A DNA stretch of 64,000 bases from Pseudomonadota bacterium (GTDB lineage: Bacteria; Pseudomonadota; Gammaproteobacteria; Burkholderiales; Burkholderiaceae_C). This document shows, piece by piece, positions 10,471-21,177 of the stretch. A program made the position numbers and the translations under genes. The stretch spans positions 124,001 to 188,000 of the forward strand of contig JAIUPH010000008.1 in NCBI GenBank assembly GCA_020161065.1. The letters are read 5' to 3'. The notes under the pieces are model-generated. The model searched no databases. It worked only from the letters and a program-made list of their open reading frames with translations, and was not told the DNA's origin. How positions within the stretch are numbered: position 1 is the first letter of the stretch; each line of letters opens with the position of its first letter.

Positions 10471-11388
10471 ATGTCGGCCAACCGCGACCCCAACCGCTAC
10501 CGCTCGGCCTTCAGGCCGGGCCTGTTCGACGGCCGCACGGTGGTGGTCACCGGCGGCGGCAGCGGCATGGGCCGCTGCACCGCGCACGAGCTGGCCAGCC
10601 TGGGCGCGCGGCTGGCGCTGGTGGGGCGCAGGCTCGACCGGCTGCAGGCCGTGGCCGAGGAAATCACTGGCATCTACCCTGAACGCGCCGGCCAGGTCAG
10701 CACGCACGGCTGCGACATCCGCGACGAAGCGGCCGTCAAGGACACGGTGGCCGCCATCGTGGCCGCGCATGGCGGCATCCACGGCTTGTTCAACTGCGCC
10801 GGCGGCCAGTACCCGGCCGCGCTGCGCGACATCACGCTCAAGGGCTGGGACGCGGTGGTGCGCAACAACCTGCACGGCACCTTCCTGTTCAGCCGCGAGT
10901 GCTACGTGCAGTGGATGGAAGGCCACGGCGGCAGCATCGTCAACATGCTGGCCGACATCTGGGGCGGCTTGCCGGGCATGGGCCATTCGGGCGCCGCACG
11001 CGGCGGCGTGCTCACCTTCACCGAGACGGCGGCCTGCGAATGGGGCCATGCCGGCGTGCGCGTCAACGCGGTGGCGCCGGGCTGGGTGGCCTCGGCCGGC
11101 ATCGACACCTACGACGAAGACTACCGCCAGCTGCTGCGCGGCCTGCGCCGCAAGGTGCCGCTGCAGCGCTTCGGCACCGAGGCCGAGCTGTCGTCGGCGG
11201 TGGTCTACCTGTTGTCCGACGCGGCCGGCTTCGTCAACGGCGCCGTCATCCGCGTCGACGGCGGCGTGCCCACGGCGCGCCACACCTGGACGCTGCAGCC
11301 CGCCGAGCGCCAGTTCCCGTTCGACGGCTTTCCGCAGTACCAGCCGCCGGTGACCTTTGCCGACCCTGCCGATCCGCCAGCGACATGA
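10471..11388 (+). CDS. Short-chain dehydrogenase/reductase of the enoyl-/2,4-dienoyl-CoA reductase type
   Basis: A 305-residue Rossmann protein with cofactor motif TGGGSGMG (residues 27-34) and the NCAGG-type second motif near residue 108. The usual Tyr-x-x-x-Lys is absent: the equivalent segment is HSGAAR at 172-177, with Ser and Arg in place of Tyr and Lys. This matches the pattern I recall from trans-2-enoyl-CoA reductases (PECR) and 2,4-dienoyl-CoA reductases. It therefore probably reduces an unsaturated CoA ester with NADPH rather than oxidising an alcohol. The stop overlaps the next hydratase start (ATGA). AtuB/AtuG in terpene clusters are also SDRs, but assignment to either is not possible by eye. 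Confidence 0.82.
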   Translation: MSANRDPNRYRSAFRPGLFDGRTVVVTGGGSGMGRCTAHELASLGARLALVGRRLDRLQAVAEEITGIYPERAGQVSTHGCDIRDEAAVKDTVAAIVAAHGGIHGLFNCAGGQYPAALRDITLKGWDAVVRNNLHGTFLFSRECYVQWMEGHGGSIVNMLADIWGGLPGMGHSGAARGGVLTFTETAACEWGHAGVRVNAVAPGWVASAGIDTYDEDYRQLLRGLRRKVPLQRFGTEAELSSAVVYLLSDAAGFVNGAVIRVDGGVPTARHTWTLQPAERQFPFDGFPQYQPPVTFADPADPPAT

Positions 11389-12182
11389 GCACCCCGCCCA
11401 CCTTCACCCAGGTCAGCGTCGAGGCGCGCGGCGCCGCCTGCCGGGTGACCATCGACCGTGCCGCGCAGCACAACACCATGACCGACGTGGTGATGCAGGA
11501 GCTGGCCGCCGCGCTGCTGCACGCCGAAGGCCTGCCCGGCGTGCGCGCCATCGTGCTCACCGGTGCCGGCGACAAGACCTTCTGCGCCGGCGGCGCGCTC
11601 AAGGCCACGGCCGAGGGCTCGCCTTTCGCGCTGGAGCCCGGCCGCTGGGACCACCCCGTGGCCGAGCTCTTCCGCGCCATGGACCGCTGCAACCTGCCGA
11701 TCGTGGCGCGCGTCAACGGCGGCGCCTTCGGCGGCGGGCTGGGCCTGGTGTGCGCCTGCGACTTCGCGGTGGCGGTCGACACCGCGATGCTCGGCACCAC
11801 CGAAGCCCGCGTCGGCGTGTTCCCGATGATGATCCTGCCGCTGCTGATGCGCGTGGTTCCGCGCCGCCGGCTGCTGGAGCTGTGCTGCTATGCCCAGCGC
11901 TACACGGCGGCGCAGGCGCAGCAGATGGACATCGTCAACGAGGTCGTCGCCGCCGACCAGCTCGACGCCGCGGTCGACGCGCTGGTGCAGCGCCTGGCCG
12001 CCAACTCGCCGGTGGCGCTGCGCATCGGCCGCCGCGCCATCGGCGCGATGACCGACCTCTCGCTCGCCGACGCGCTGAACCTGGCGCAGGCCGTGCTGCC
12101 CGTGCTGGCGCAGAGCGAGGACGCGCGCGAAGGCATGAAGGCCTTCGCCGAGCGGCGCGCGCCGGTATGGCCGGGGCGATGA
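11385..12182 (+). CDS. Enoyl-CoA hydratase, methylglutaconyl-/isohexenylglutaconyl-CoA hydratase type
   Basis: A 265-residue crotonase. It keeps one acid residue (Glu140 in TTEARVGVFP) and lacks the other hydratase glutamate (GGGLGLVCACD). The segment AFGGGLGLVCACDFAVA and the TEARVG-FPMMI stretch resemble LiuC/AtuE/AUH hydratases, which act on the product of 3-methylcrotonyl- or geranyl-CoA carboxylase. That fits the biotin-dependent carboxylase encoded four genes downstream. Both ends overlap neighbours by four bases, so it is tightly coupled to the SDR and the AtuA-like gene. Confidence 0.83.
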   Translation: MSTPPTFTQVSVEARGAACRVTIDRAAQHNTMTDVVMQELAAALLHAEGLPGVRAIVLTGAGDKTFCAGGALKATAEGSPFALEPGRWDHPVAELFRAMDRCNLPIVARVNGGAFGGGLGLVCACDFAVAVDTAMLGTTEARVGVFPMMILPLLMRVVPRRRLLELCCYAQRYTAAQAQQMDIVNEVVAADQLDAAVDALVQRLAANSPVALRIGRRAIGAMTDLSLADALNLAQAVLPVLAQSEDAREGMKAFAERRAPVWPGR

Positions 12183-14080
12183 TGGCGACGCGCACGCCGC
12201 GCACCGCGCCGCTGCGCACCACGCCGCTGCGCATTGGCTGCGCCGCCGGCTTCTGGGGCGACAGCGAAGCCGGCGCCGCGCAGCTGGTGCGCCATGGCGA
12301 CATCGACGTGCTGGTGTTCGACTGCCTGGCCGAGATCACGATGGCGCTGCTGGCGCGCGCCCGCGCCAAGGACCCGGCCGCCGGCTACACGCCCGACTTC
12401 GTGCGCAGCATCGCCGCTTTGGGCCCCGAGATCCGCGAGCGCGGCATCAAGGTGCTGTCCAACGCCGGCGGCATGAACCCGCGCGCCTGCGCCAGCGCCT
12501 TGCGTCAAGCGTTGGCGGCGCAGGGCGTGGCGCTGAAGATCGCCGTCGTCGAAGGCGACGACCTGTCGGCGCAGGCCGACGAACTGCGCGCCGCCGGCAC
12601 CGTCGAGATGGCCAGCGGCGCAGCCCTGCCGCCCAGGCTGCTCAGCATCAACGCCTACCTGGGGGCGCAGCCGCTGGCGGCGGCGCTGGCCGCGGGCGCC
12701 GACATCGTGATCACCGGCCGCGTGGTCGACAGCGCCGTCACGCTGGCGCCGCTGGTGCACGCCTTCGGCTGGGCCTGGGACGACTGGGACCGGCTGGCGC
12801 TGGGCAGCCTGGCCGGCCACGTCATCGAATGCGGCACGCAATGCACCGGCGGGCTGTTCACCGACTGGGAACAGGTGCCGGGCTGGGACGACATGGGCTT
12901 TCCCATCGTCGAATGCGCGGCCGACGGCCGCAGCTTCGTCGTCACCAAGCCGCCCGGCACCGGCGGGCTGGTGACGCCGGCCACGGTGGCCGAGCAGGTG
13001 CTGTACGAGATCGGCGACCCGCGCGACTACCGGCTGCCCGACGTTCGATGTGACTTTTCGCAGCTGAGCCTTCAGGCCGACGGCCCCGACCGCGTGCGCG
13101 TCGGCGGCGCCATCGGCCGGACGGCGCCGGGCACGCTGAAGGTCTGCGCCACGCATGCCGACGGCTGGCGGCTGCTGGGCACGCTGATGGTCGGCGGCGC
13201 CGACGCGGCACGCAAGGCGCAGCGCGTCGGCGAGGCCATCCTGGCGCGCAGCGTGCGCCTGCTGGGCGAGCGCGGCATCGCGCCGTTCAGCGAGACCAGC
13301 CTGGAAGTGCTGGGAGCGGAAGCGACGTACGGCCCGCACAGCCGCGCCCGCGCCGCGCGCGAGGTGGTGCTGAAGATCGCCGCGCGCCATGCCGACAAGG
13401 CAGCGCTGGAACTGCTGGCGCGCGAACTCGCGCCATCGGCCACCGCGATGGCGCAGGGCATCACCGGCTTCGCGACCGGCCGGCCATCGCCGTCGCCCGT
13501 GGTGCGGCTGTTCTCGTGCCTGGTTGACCGCCGCCGTGTGCGCGCGCAGGTCTCGCTGGACGACTTGGCGCTGCCGTTCGACGACGCATCTGAAGCGTTG
13601 GGCGACGTGGATCTGCCGCCGCTGCCCGTGGCCGCGGCGCCGGCCTTCGGCGGCGCCCGCACCCGCGTGCCGCTGCTGCGCGTCGCCCACGGCCGCAGCG
13701 GCGACAAGGGCGACACCGCCAACATCGGCATCGTGGCGCGCAGCGACGCGGCCTGGGCCTGGCTGCGGCAGGCGCTGACGGCCGACGTGGTGGCCGCCTA
13801 TATGGCCCACGTGACGCGCGGCAAGGTCACGCGCCACGAGCTGCCGGGCCTGAGGGCGCTGAACTTCACGCTCGAACAGGCCCTGGGCGGCGGCGGCGTT
13901 GCCTCGCTGCGCTACGACCCGCAAGGCAAGGCCTTCGCGCAGATGCTGCTGGACCTGGAGCTGGATGTGCCGGACGATGTGTTGTCAAGTTGCCGCCGGG
14001 CCGCCCCAAGGCAACTTGACCCCCTCGGGGGGCGGACTGGGCAGGGCCCGGTCCTGGGGGCAAACGGGTCCGCGCCATGA
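12179..14080 (+). CDS. AtuA-like protein (acyclic terpene utilisation family, DUF1446)
   Basis: A 633-residue protein. Its N-terminal two-thirds (GCAAGFWGDS near residue 20, SNAGGMNP near 97, ITGRVVDSA near 180, ECGTQCTGGLFTDW near 219) belong to the AtuA/DUF1446 family. A smaller C-terminal domain (about 495-600) has a GRSGDKGDTANIG motif. AtuA is required for growth on acyclic terpenes in pseudomonads but its reaction is not established. Here it lies between a LiuC/AtuE-type hydratase and the carboxylase genes. The final 30 residues are encoded by a G/C-rich hairpin repeat and look like an accidental extension. A second family member is at 51826-53703. ATG 12182 is an alternative start. Confidence 0.85.
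   Translation: MMATRTPRTAPLRTTPLRIGCAAGFWGDSEAGAAQLVRHGDIDVLVFDCLAEITMALLARARAKDPAAGYTPDFVRSIAALGPEIRERGIKVLSNAGGMNPRACASALRQALAAQGVALKIAVVEGDDLSAQADELRAAGTVEMASGAALPPRLLSINAYLGAQPLAAALAAGADIVITGRVVDSAVTLAPLVHAFGWAWDDWDRLALGSLAGHVIECGTQCTGGLFTDWEQVPGWDDMGFPIVECAADGRSFVVTKPPGTGGLVTPATVAEQVLYEIGDPRDYRLPDVRCDFSQLSLQADGPDRVRVGGAIGRTAPGTLKVCATHADGWRLLGTLMVGGADAARKAQRVGEAILARSVRLLGERGIAPFSETSLEVLGAEATYGPHSRARAAREVVLKIAARHADKAALELLARELAPSATAMAQGITGFATGRPSPSPVVRLFSCLVDRRRVRAQVSLDDLALPFDDASEALGDVDLPPLPVAAAPAFGGARTRVPLLRVAHGRSGDKGDTANIGIVARSDAAWAWLRQALTADVVAAYMAHVTRGKVTRHELPGLRALNFTLEQALGGGGVASLRYDPQGKAFAQMLLDLELDVPDDVLSSCRRAAPRQLDPLGGRTGQGPVLGANGSAP
13981..14076. repeat. Extragenic-type hairpin repeat running into the 3' end of the AtuA-like gene
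   Basis: A perfect nine-base inverted repeat (CAAGTTGCC at 13986-13994, GGCAACTTG at 14010-14018) is followed by a CCCCCTCGGGGGG core. It resembles the element before livM but here is translated as the C-terminal tail of the AtuA-like protein, ending four bases before the TetR gene overlap. Confidence 0.65.
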
Positions 14081-14811
14081 ACCAACCCGCCTCCGTCACC
14101 CCCATCACCGCCGGCAAGCAGACGCCGCGCCGCCTGCGCCGCGCCAGCGAAATCCTGGCCGCCGCGCGCGAAGTGTTCCTCGACAAGGGCTTCGAACGCT
14201 CGTCGGTGGCCGAGATCGCGGCCCGCGTGGGCGTGGTCGAAGGCCTGGTCTACACCTACTTCCCGACCAAGCGCGAGCTGCTCAACGAGGTGCTGCGCGG
14301 CATGTACGTGCCGCTGATCCACGACATCGAGACCGGCTTCTCGCGCATCCACGGCCTGCGCAGCCGGCTGCGCTTCCTGATCTGGCGCCACCTGCGCGTG
14401 TACGTCGAGGAGCCGGGGCTGTCGCGCATCGTGCTGCACGAGGTGCGCACCGGGCCCGAGTACTTCAAGTCGGTGCTGCACGACCTGCACGTGCAGTACA
14501 CCGCCTTCCTGATGCGCACCGTGCGCGAGGCCGAGCGCGACGGCGAACTGGCGCCGGGCACCGATGCCGAGATGGTGCGCAGCATGGTCTACGGCGGCAT
14601 CGAGCACCGCATGTGGGCCACGCTGTTCGGCCGTGGCGCGGTCGACGTCGAAGCGCTGGCCGACAGCTACACCGAACTGGTGCTGCGCGGCATCCAGCCC
14701 GCCAGCTCAGGTGAAGCGTTGGAACGCCGCATTGCGCGGCTCGAAGCCATGGCCGCCGCCCCTGCACCGAAGAAGGCGCCCGCCAAGACCGCCCGCCGCA
14801 AGAAGCCATGA
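14077..14811 (+). CDS. TetR/AcrR family transcriptional regulator
   Basis: A 244-residue protein with an N-terminal TetR helix-turn-helix (about residues 24-70: ILAAAREVFLDKGF, VAEIAARVGV, LVYTYFPTKRELL). A larger ligand-binding domain follows. The last 20 residues are Ala/Pro/Lys-rich (KKAPAKTARRKKP), a disordered basic tail of histone H1-like composition. It lies inside the catabolic operon, overlapping genes on both sides, so it is co-transcribed with its likely targets. Inference: it represses this operon and is released by an acyl-CoA intermediate, as AtuR- and FadR-like TetR proteins are. The operator is most likely in 3506-3769. Confidence 0.9.
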   Translation: MNQPASVTPITAGKQTPRRLRRASEILAAAREVFLDKGFERSSVAEIAARVGVVEGLVYTYFPTKRELLNEVLRGMYVPLIHDIETGFSRIHGLRSRLRFLIWRHLRVYVEEPGLSRIVLHEVRTGPEYFKSVLHDLHVQYTAFLMRTVREAERDGELAPGTDAEMVRSMVYGGIEHRMWATLFGRGAVDVEALADSYTELVLRGIQPASSGEALERRIARLEAMAAAPAPKKAPAKTARRKKP

Positions 14812-16280
14812 CCGACATCCGCAAGCTCTTCATCGCCAACCGCGCCGAGATCGCGCTGCGCATCGTGCGCAGCGCGCGGCGGCTGGGCATCGCCACCGTC
14901 GTGCCCTGGCACGCGCAAGACCGCCACGGTCCGGCGCTGGCCGAGGCCGACGAGACCGTCCAGGTCTTCGGCGAGCCGCCGGTCTCGGCCTGGCTGGACG
15001 CTGCCGCGATGATCCGCGCCGCGCTGGACAGCGGCTGCGACGCGCTGCACCCGGGCTACGGCTTCCTGTCGGAGAACGCCGGCTTCGCGCGCGCGGTGGC
15101 CGCAGCCGGGCTGGTCTTCGTCGGCCCCGATGCCGCGGCCATCGAGCTGATGGGCGACAAGATCAGCGCGCGCAAGTTCGCGCTGGCGCACGACGTGCCG
15201 GTCACGCCGTCGGCCGACGAAGCCGACGACCCGGCCACCTTCGCCGAACGCGCCCGCGCGGTGGGCTTTCCGCTGCTGATCAAGGGCGCGGCCGGCGGCG
15301 GCGGCAAGGGCATGCAGATCGTGCGCGACGGCGCGGCGCTGGCCGATGCCATCGCCGTGGCGCGCAGCGAGAGCCAGCGCTACTTCGGCGACGGGCGCCT
15401 CTTTGCCGAGCGCTACGTCGAAAGGCCGCGGCACATCGAGGTGCAGGTGTTCGGCGACCGGCAAGGCCACGTCATCCACCTCGGCGAACGCGAATGCTCG
15501 ATCCAGCGCCGCTTCCAGAAGCTGATCGAGGAAACCCCGGCGCCCGGGCTGGCCGGCGGCTTGCGCGATCGCATCTGCAGCGCGGCGGTGCGGCTGGCGC
15601 AGGCCGCCGGCTACGTCAACGCCGGCACCGTGGAGTGCATCGTGTCGCCAGACGGTGAATTCTTCTTCCTGGAGATGAACACCCGGCTGCAGGTCGAGCA
15701 CCCGGTGACCGAGATGGTGACCGGGCTCGACCTGGTGGAGCTGCAATTGCGCATCGCTCAGGGCGAACCGCTGCCGCTGGCCCAGGCCGACGTGCGCTGG
15801 CACGGCCATGCCATCGAATGCCGGCTGCTCGCCGAAGACGCCGACGCCGGCTTCGTGCCCGACACCGGCCGCGTGCGCCTGCTGCGCGTGCCGCAGGGCC
15901 CGGGCTTGCGCTTCGACGGCGGCGTGACCGAAGGCGCGCCGGTGACCGCGGCCTTCGACTCGATGCTGGCCAAGCTGGTGACGCATGGCGCCACGCGCGA
16001 GCTGGCCCTTTCGCGCGCCCGCCAGGCGCTGGCCGACACCGTGATGCTGGGCGTGACGCTGAACGCCGACTTCCTGTCGCGCGTGCTGCAACACCCCGCC
16101 TTCGCCGCCGGCGAGACCGACACCGGCTTCATCGAGCGCCACCGCGACGCCTTGAAGCCCGCCGCACTGAGCGACGCCGAGCGCCGCCTGCTGCTGGCGG
16201 TGGCCGCGCGTGCGCTGCACGAACCCGCGGCCAGGCCGCTGTCCCTGCCACACGCCGCGATGGGCGCGTGGCGCAACTGA
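14808..16280 (+). CDS. Biotin carboxylase subunit of an acyl-CoA carboxylase
   Basis: A 490-residue biotin carboxylase. The N-terminal domain begins RKLFIANRAEIALRI, the ATP-grasp loop GGGGKGM is near residues 163-169, and EMNTRLQVEHPVTEM is near residue 290. It carboxylates biotin using ATP and bicarbonate. Unlike most methylcrotonyl-, propionyl- and geranyl-CoA carboxylase alpha chains it ends after the carboxylase domain. The biotin carrier is a separate small gene eight bases downstream, and the carboxyltransferase follows. So this is a three-subunit enzyme, in contrast with the fused version at 53700-55772. Confidence 0.92.
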   Translation: MTDIRKLFIANRAEIALRIVRSARRLGIATVVPWHAQDRHGPALAEADETVQVFGEPPVSAWLDAAAMIRAALDSGCDALHPGYGFLSENAGFARAVAAAGLVFVGPDAAAIELMGDKISARKFALAHDVPVTPSADEADDPATFAERARAVGFPLLIKGAAGGGGKGMQIVRDGAALADAIAVARSESQRYFGDGRLFAERYVERPRHIEVQVFGDRQGHVIHLGERECSIQRRFQKLIEETPAPGLAGGLRDRICSAAVRLAQAAGYVNAGTVECIVSPDGEFFFLEMNTRLQVEHPVTEMVTGLDLVELQLRIAQGEPLPLAQADVRWHGHAIECRLLAEDADAGFVPDTGRVRLLRVPQGPGLRFDGGVTEGAPVTAAFDSMLAKLVTHGATRELALSRARQALADTVMLGVTLNADFLSRVLQHPAFAAGETDTGFIERHRDALKPAALSDAERRLLLAVAARALHEPAARPLSLPHAAMGAWRN

Positions 16281-16287
16281 CGCCCCC

Positions 16288-16781
16288 ATGAACGCCTTCC
16301 ACTTCAGCGACACGCCGCAGCGGCGCCACCGCGTGCATCGCCAGCCAGGCAGCGACCAGGTCGTCGTCGACGGCAAGCACGTTGCCGTGCAGGCGCTGGG
16401 CGGCGGCCGCTTCCGCGCGCTGCTGGACGGCCGGCCCCAGCAGTTGCACGCCGTGCCCGACGGCGACGCGGTGCTGGTGCAATGGCGCGGCCGTGCCTGG
16501 CGCATCGAGCGCATCGATGCCACGCGCGCCAACGCCGCCGCCGCCGGCAGCGAGGCCGGCGTCTCGCACGCGCCGATGCCCGGCGTGGTCGTGTCGCTGC
16601 AGGCCGCGGCGGGCCAGCGCGTGAGCGAAGGCGAGGCGCTGCTCGTCATCGAAAGCATGAAGCTGCAGATGACCATCACGGCCGCCTGCAGCGGCACGGT
16701 GCAGGCGCTGCCGGTGGCCGCCGGCCAGACCTTCCAGCGCGGCGCCGTGCTGGCGCAGGTGAAGCCCGACGAGGAAGCAAG

Positions 16782-16785
<4 letters not shown>
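16288..16785 (+). CDS. Biotin carboxyl carrier protein
   Basis: A 165-residue protein whose C-terminal half is a biotinyl domain with the motif ESMKLQM. Lys125 is the predicted biotin attachment site, lying in the usual hairpin about 35 residues before the C-terminus, with the matching APMPG turn near residue 94. The N-terminal 85 residues have a small beta-rich segment resembling the BT region that links BC and BCCP in fused alpha chains. The gene may therefore be the detached C-terminal part of such a chain. ATG 16288 was chosen. The stop overlaps the carboxyltransferase start. Confidence 0.9.
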
Positions 16786-18389
<1,604 letters not shown>

Positions 18390-18402
18390 GGAGGCACCGG
18401 CC

Positions 18403-20112
18403 ATGTTCACGCCCGACGAACGAGCGACCATCGGCGAGAGCTTCGCCGCCTGCGCGCAGCGCTTCGGCGACCGGCCCTTCCTGGCCGTGCCGGCCCACGC
18501 GTCACGCGCCTACCACCCGGCCGGCTACGAGCTGAGCTACGCCGGCGCGGCCGCCGCCGTGCAGGCGCTGATGCGCCGTTATGCCGACGCCGGCTACGGC
18601 CTGGGCCACCGCGTGTCGCTGCTGCTGGAGAACCGCCCCGAGCACCTGCTGCACAAGCTGGCGATGAACGCGCTGGGCGTGTGCTGCGTGCCGCTGAACG
18701 CCGACCACCGCGCGCGCGAAATGGCCTACGTGCTGGACCACGCCGAAGTCGACCTGGTGATCGCCGTCCCTGCCCTCGTGCCGCTGCTGCGCGCGGCGCT
18801 GGACGTCGCCACGCAGCGGCCGGCGGTGGTGTTGCTGGACGACGCCGCGCCGTGGCCGCGCGCCGCGGTGCCGGCCCCGTCGACGGCGCCGGCACCCGAC
18901 ACGCCGGCCAGCGTGCTGTACACCTCGGGCACCACCGGCCGGCCCAAGGGCTGCGTGCTGTCGCACCGCTACGAACTGGAAGCCGGGCGCTGGTACGCCA
19001 CCACCGGCGGCCTGGCCACCTTTCACGACGGCAGCGACCGCATCTACAACCCGCTGCCGCTGTTCCACGTCAACGCGTCGATCTTCTCGTTCTTCTGCGC
19101 CATGCTGCGCGGCAACTGCCAGGTGCAGACCGACCGCTTCAGCCCCGCGCGCTGGTGGACCGAGGTGGCCGAGTCGCGCGCCACCGTCGTGCACTACCTG
19201 GGCGTGGTGGTGCCGATGCTGCTGGGCCAGCCGCCGGGGCCGCTGGACCGCGGCCACGGCGTGCGCTTTGCCATCGGCGCCGGCGTCGACCCGCAGCGCC
19301 ATGCCGAGTTCGAGGCCCGCTTCGGATTCCCGCTGATCGAGATCTGGGGCATGACCGAGATGGTGCGCGCCATCGTCGACAGCGAGCCGCCGCGCCCGGT
19401 GGGCACGCGCAGCTTCGGCCGCCCGCGCCCGGGGCTGGAGGTGCGCGTCGTCGACGACGCCGACCGCGAGCTGCCCGCCGGTACGCCCGGCGAGATGCTG
19501 GTGCGCAGCAGCGCCGCCGCGCCGCGCAGCGACTTCTTCAGCGGCTACCTGAACGACCCCGCGGCGACCGAGCAGGCCTGGCGCGGCGGCTGGTTCCACA
19601 CCGGCGACATCGTCACGCGCGCGGCCGACGGGCGCCTGAGCTTCATCGACCGGCGCAAGAACATCATCCGCCGCTCGGGCGAGAACATCGCCGCGGCCGA
19701 GGTCGAGGCCGTGCTGCAGGCGCATCCGCTGGTCGAGCAGGCCGCCGTGCTGGCGGTGCCCGACGATGTGCGCGAAGAAGAGGTGCTGGCCTGCGTGGTG
19801 CTGCGCCCGCAAGGCCGCGCCGACCCGGCCGCCGCGGTGCAGGCCTTGTTCGAGCACTGCAACGCCGAGCTGTCGTACTACAAGGCGCCGGGCTGGATGT
19901 GGCTGGCCGACAGCATCCCGACCACGTCGACGCAGAAGATCCAGAAGCACCAGATCTTCGAGCCCGGCACCGACCCGCGCACGCTGCCGGGCATGGTCGA
20001 CCTGCGCGCGCGCAAGCGCCGTGACGCCGCTTCTGCAAGCCCCCAGGGCCGGGCTGCGCCCAGCCCGCCCCCCGCGGGGATCCAGGCGCCCGGCGAAGCC
20101 GGCTCCCCTTGA
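18403..20112 (+). CDS. ATP-dependent acyl-CoA ligase (CaiC-like AMP-binding family)
   Basis: A 569-residue adenylate-forming ligase with P-loop YTSGTTGRPKGC near residue 172, WGMTEMV near residue 316 and the hinge IDRRKNIIRRSGENI near residue 416. The length and RRSGENI signature resemble crotonobetaine/carnitine-CoA ligases and short or medium acyl ligases, so it differs from the long-chain type at 5343-7247. A strong AGGAGG lies before the ATG. The last 30 or so residues are Pro/Ala/Gly-rich and encoded by a hairpin repeat, and are probably not functional. Having two ligases in one operon suggests activation of both the starting acid and a later intermediate. Confidence 0.87.
   Translation: MFTPDERATIGESFAACAQRFGDRPFLAVPAHASRAYHPAGYELSYAGAAAAVQALMRRYADAGYGLGHRVSLLLENRPEHLLHKLAMNALGVCCVPLNADHRAREMAYVLDHAEVDLVIAVPALVPLLRAALDVATQRPAVVLLDDAAPWPRAAVPAPSTAPAPDTPASVLYTSGTTGRPKGCVLSHRYELEAGRWYATTGGLATFHDGSDRIYNPLPLFHVNASIFSFFCAMLRGNCQVQTDRFSPARWWTEVAESRATVVHYLGVVVPMLLGQPPGPLDRGHGVRFAIGAGVDPQRHAEFEARFGFPLIEIWGMTEMVRAIVDSEPPRPVGTRSFGRPRPGLEVRVVDDADRELPAGTPGEMLVRSSAAAPRSDFFSGYLNDPAATEQAWRGGWFHTGDIVTRAADGRLSFIDRRKNIIRRSGENIAAAEVEAVLQAHPLVEQAAVLAVPDDVREEEVLACVVLRPQGRADPAAAVQALFEHCNAELSYYKAPGWMWLADSIPTTSTQKIQKHQIFEPGTDPRTLPGMVDLRARKRRDAASASPQGRAAPSPPPAGIQAPGEAGSP
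20030..20112. repeat. Hairpin repeat forming the 3' end of the CaiC-like ligase gene
   Basis: C-rich sequence with CCCCCCGCGGGG and a GCCGGGC/GCCCGGC pair, similar in style to the elements before livM and at 26720-26821. It is read in frame as a Pro/Gly/Ala tail up to the stop at 20112. Confidence 0.55.
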
Positions 20113-20125
20113 AAGGCCGAGCGCG

Positions 20126-21094
20126 ATGCCACTGCCCGCCCTCTTCCAGCAAGCGCTGCGCGTGCCGGTGATCGGCTCGCCGATGTTCCTGGTGTCGTTC
20201 CCGCCGCTGGTCAAGGCCTTGTGCAAGGCCGGCGTGGTGGGCACCTTCCCGCACGTCAACGCCAGGCCGTCCGAGCAGTTGGACGAATGGCTGGCCGACA
20301 TCGCCGCCGAGCTGGCGGCATACCGCGCCGCGCATCCCGGCGCGGTGGTGGCGCCGCACGGCGTGAACCTGGTCGTGCACAAGAGCAACCCGCGCTACGA
20401 GTGCGACCTCGACATCGTGGCCCGGCACCGCGTGCCTTTCGTCATCACCTGCCTCGGTCACCCGGGCCGCGTGGTCGATGCCGTGCACGGCTACGGCGGC
20501 ACGGTGTTCTGCGACGTCACCGGGGCCGAGCACGCGCGCAAGTGCATCGATGCCGGCGTCGACGGCCTCATCTGCGTGGGCGGCGGCGCCGGCGGGCATG
20601 CGTCGGCGCAGAGCAGCTTTTCGCTGGTGCGCGAGATCCGCCGCTTCTGGCCAGGCTGCCTGGTGCTGGGCGGCGCCATCAACGACGGCTGGCAGGTCCG
20701 CGCCGCCGAAGTGCTGGGCGCCGACCTGGCCTACGTCGGCACGCGCTTCCTGGCGACGCAGGAGTCGAACGCGCAGCCCGACTACAAGCAGATGGTGGTG
20801 GACGCGACGGTGGCCGACCTCGTCTACACCGACCGCCTGTCGGGCGTGTACGCCAACTTCCTGCGCCCTTCGTTGCAACGGCATGGCATCGACGTGTCGC
20901 AACTGCCGCCCAAGCGGCCCGACATGAGCACGCTGGCCGACCATGGCGCCAAGCTCTGGAAGGACTTGTGGAGCGCCGGCCACGGCGTGGCGACGATCGC
21001 CGACATCCCCCGCGTGGCCACGCTGGTGGACCGCATGGTGGACGAGTACGCCCAGGCCTGCACGCTGCCGCCGAGCGCGGCCATCGCGCCATGA
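20126..21094 (+). CDS. NAD(P)H-dependent flavin oxidoreductase (nitronate monooxygenase family)
   Basis: A 322-residue TIM-barrel flavoprotein of the 2-nitropropane dioxygenase/nitronate monooxygenase superfamily. GSPMFLVSFP opens the barrel, GGGAGGHA (near residue 155) binds FMN phosphate and carries the family's active-site histidine. LGGAINDG and YVGTRFLATQES complete the FMN site. Many members are nitronate oxygenases, but others reduce quinones or enoyl-type double bonds. In this operon a redox step on a CoA intermediate is as likely as nitroalkane detoxification. It starts 13 bases after the ligase stop. Confidence 0.85.
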   Translation: MPLPALFQQALRVPVIGSPMFLVSFPPLVKALCKAGVVGTFPHVNARPSEQLDEWLADIAAELAAYRAAHPGAVVAPHGVNLVVHKSNPRYECDLDIVARHRVPFVITCLGHPGRVVDAVHGYGGTVFCDVTGAEHARKCIDAGVDGLICVGGGAGGHASAQSSFSLVREIRRFWPGCLVLGGAINDGWQVRAAEVLGADLAYVGTRFLATQESNAQPDYKQMVVDATVADLVYTDRLSGVYANFLRPSLQRHGIDVSQLPPKRPDMSTLADHGAKLWKDLWSAGHGVATIADIPRVATLVDRMVDEYAQACTLPPSAAIAP

Positions 21095-21126
21095 CGGGCC
21101 GAGCGCCGGGCCGCTCCCAAGCCGGC

Positions 21127-21177
21127 CCGCATCCCCTCGGGGGATCGTCGACCGTACCCGGTCGACGAGGGGCGAAC
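21127..21177 (+). promoter_or_regulatory. Hairpin that could sequester the ribosome-binding site of the next gene
   Basis: A perfect nine-base stem (CGTCGACCG at 21146-21154, CGGTCGACG at 21159-21167, loop TACC) lies directly upstream of ATG 21178. CCCCTC at 21133-21138 can also pair with GAGGGG at 21167-21172, which is the only Shine-Dalgarno-like stretch before the start. Pairing would hide it. The structure may attenuate translation, or may simply be a member of the G/C-rich repeat family. Confidence 0.5.
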
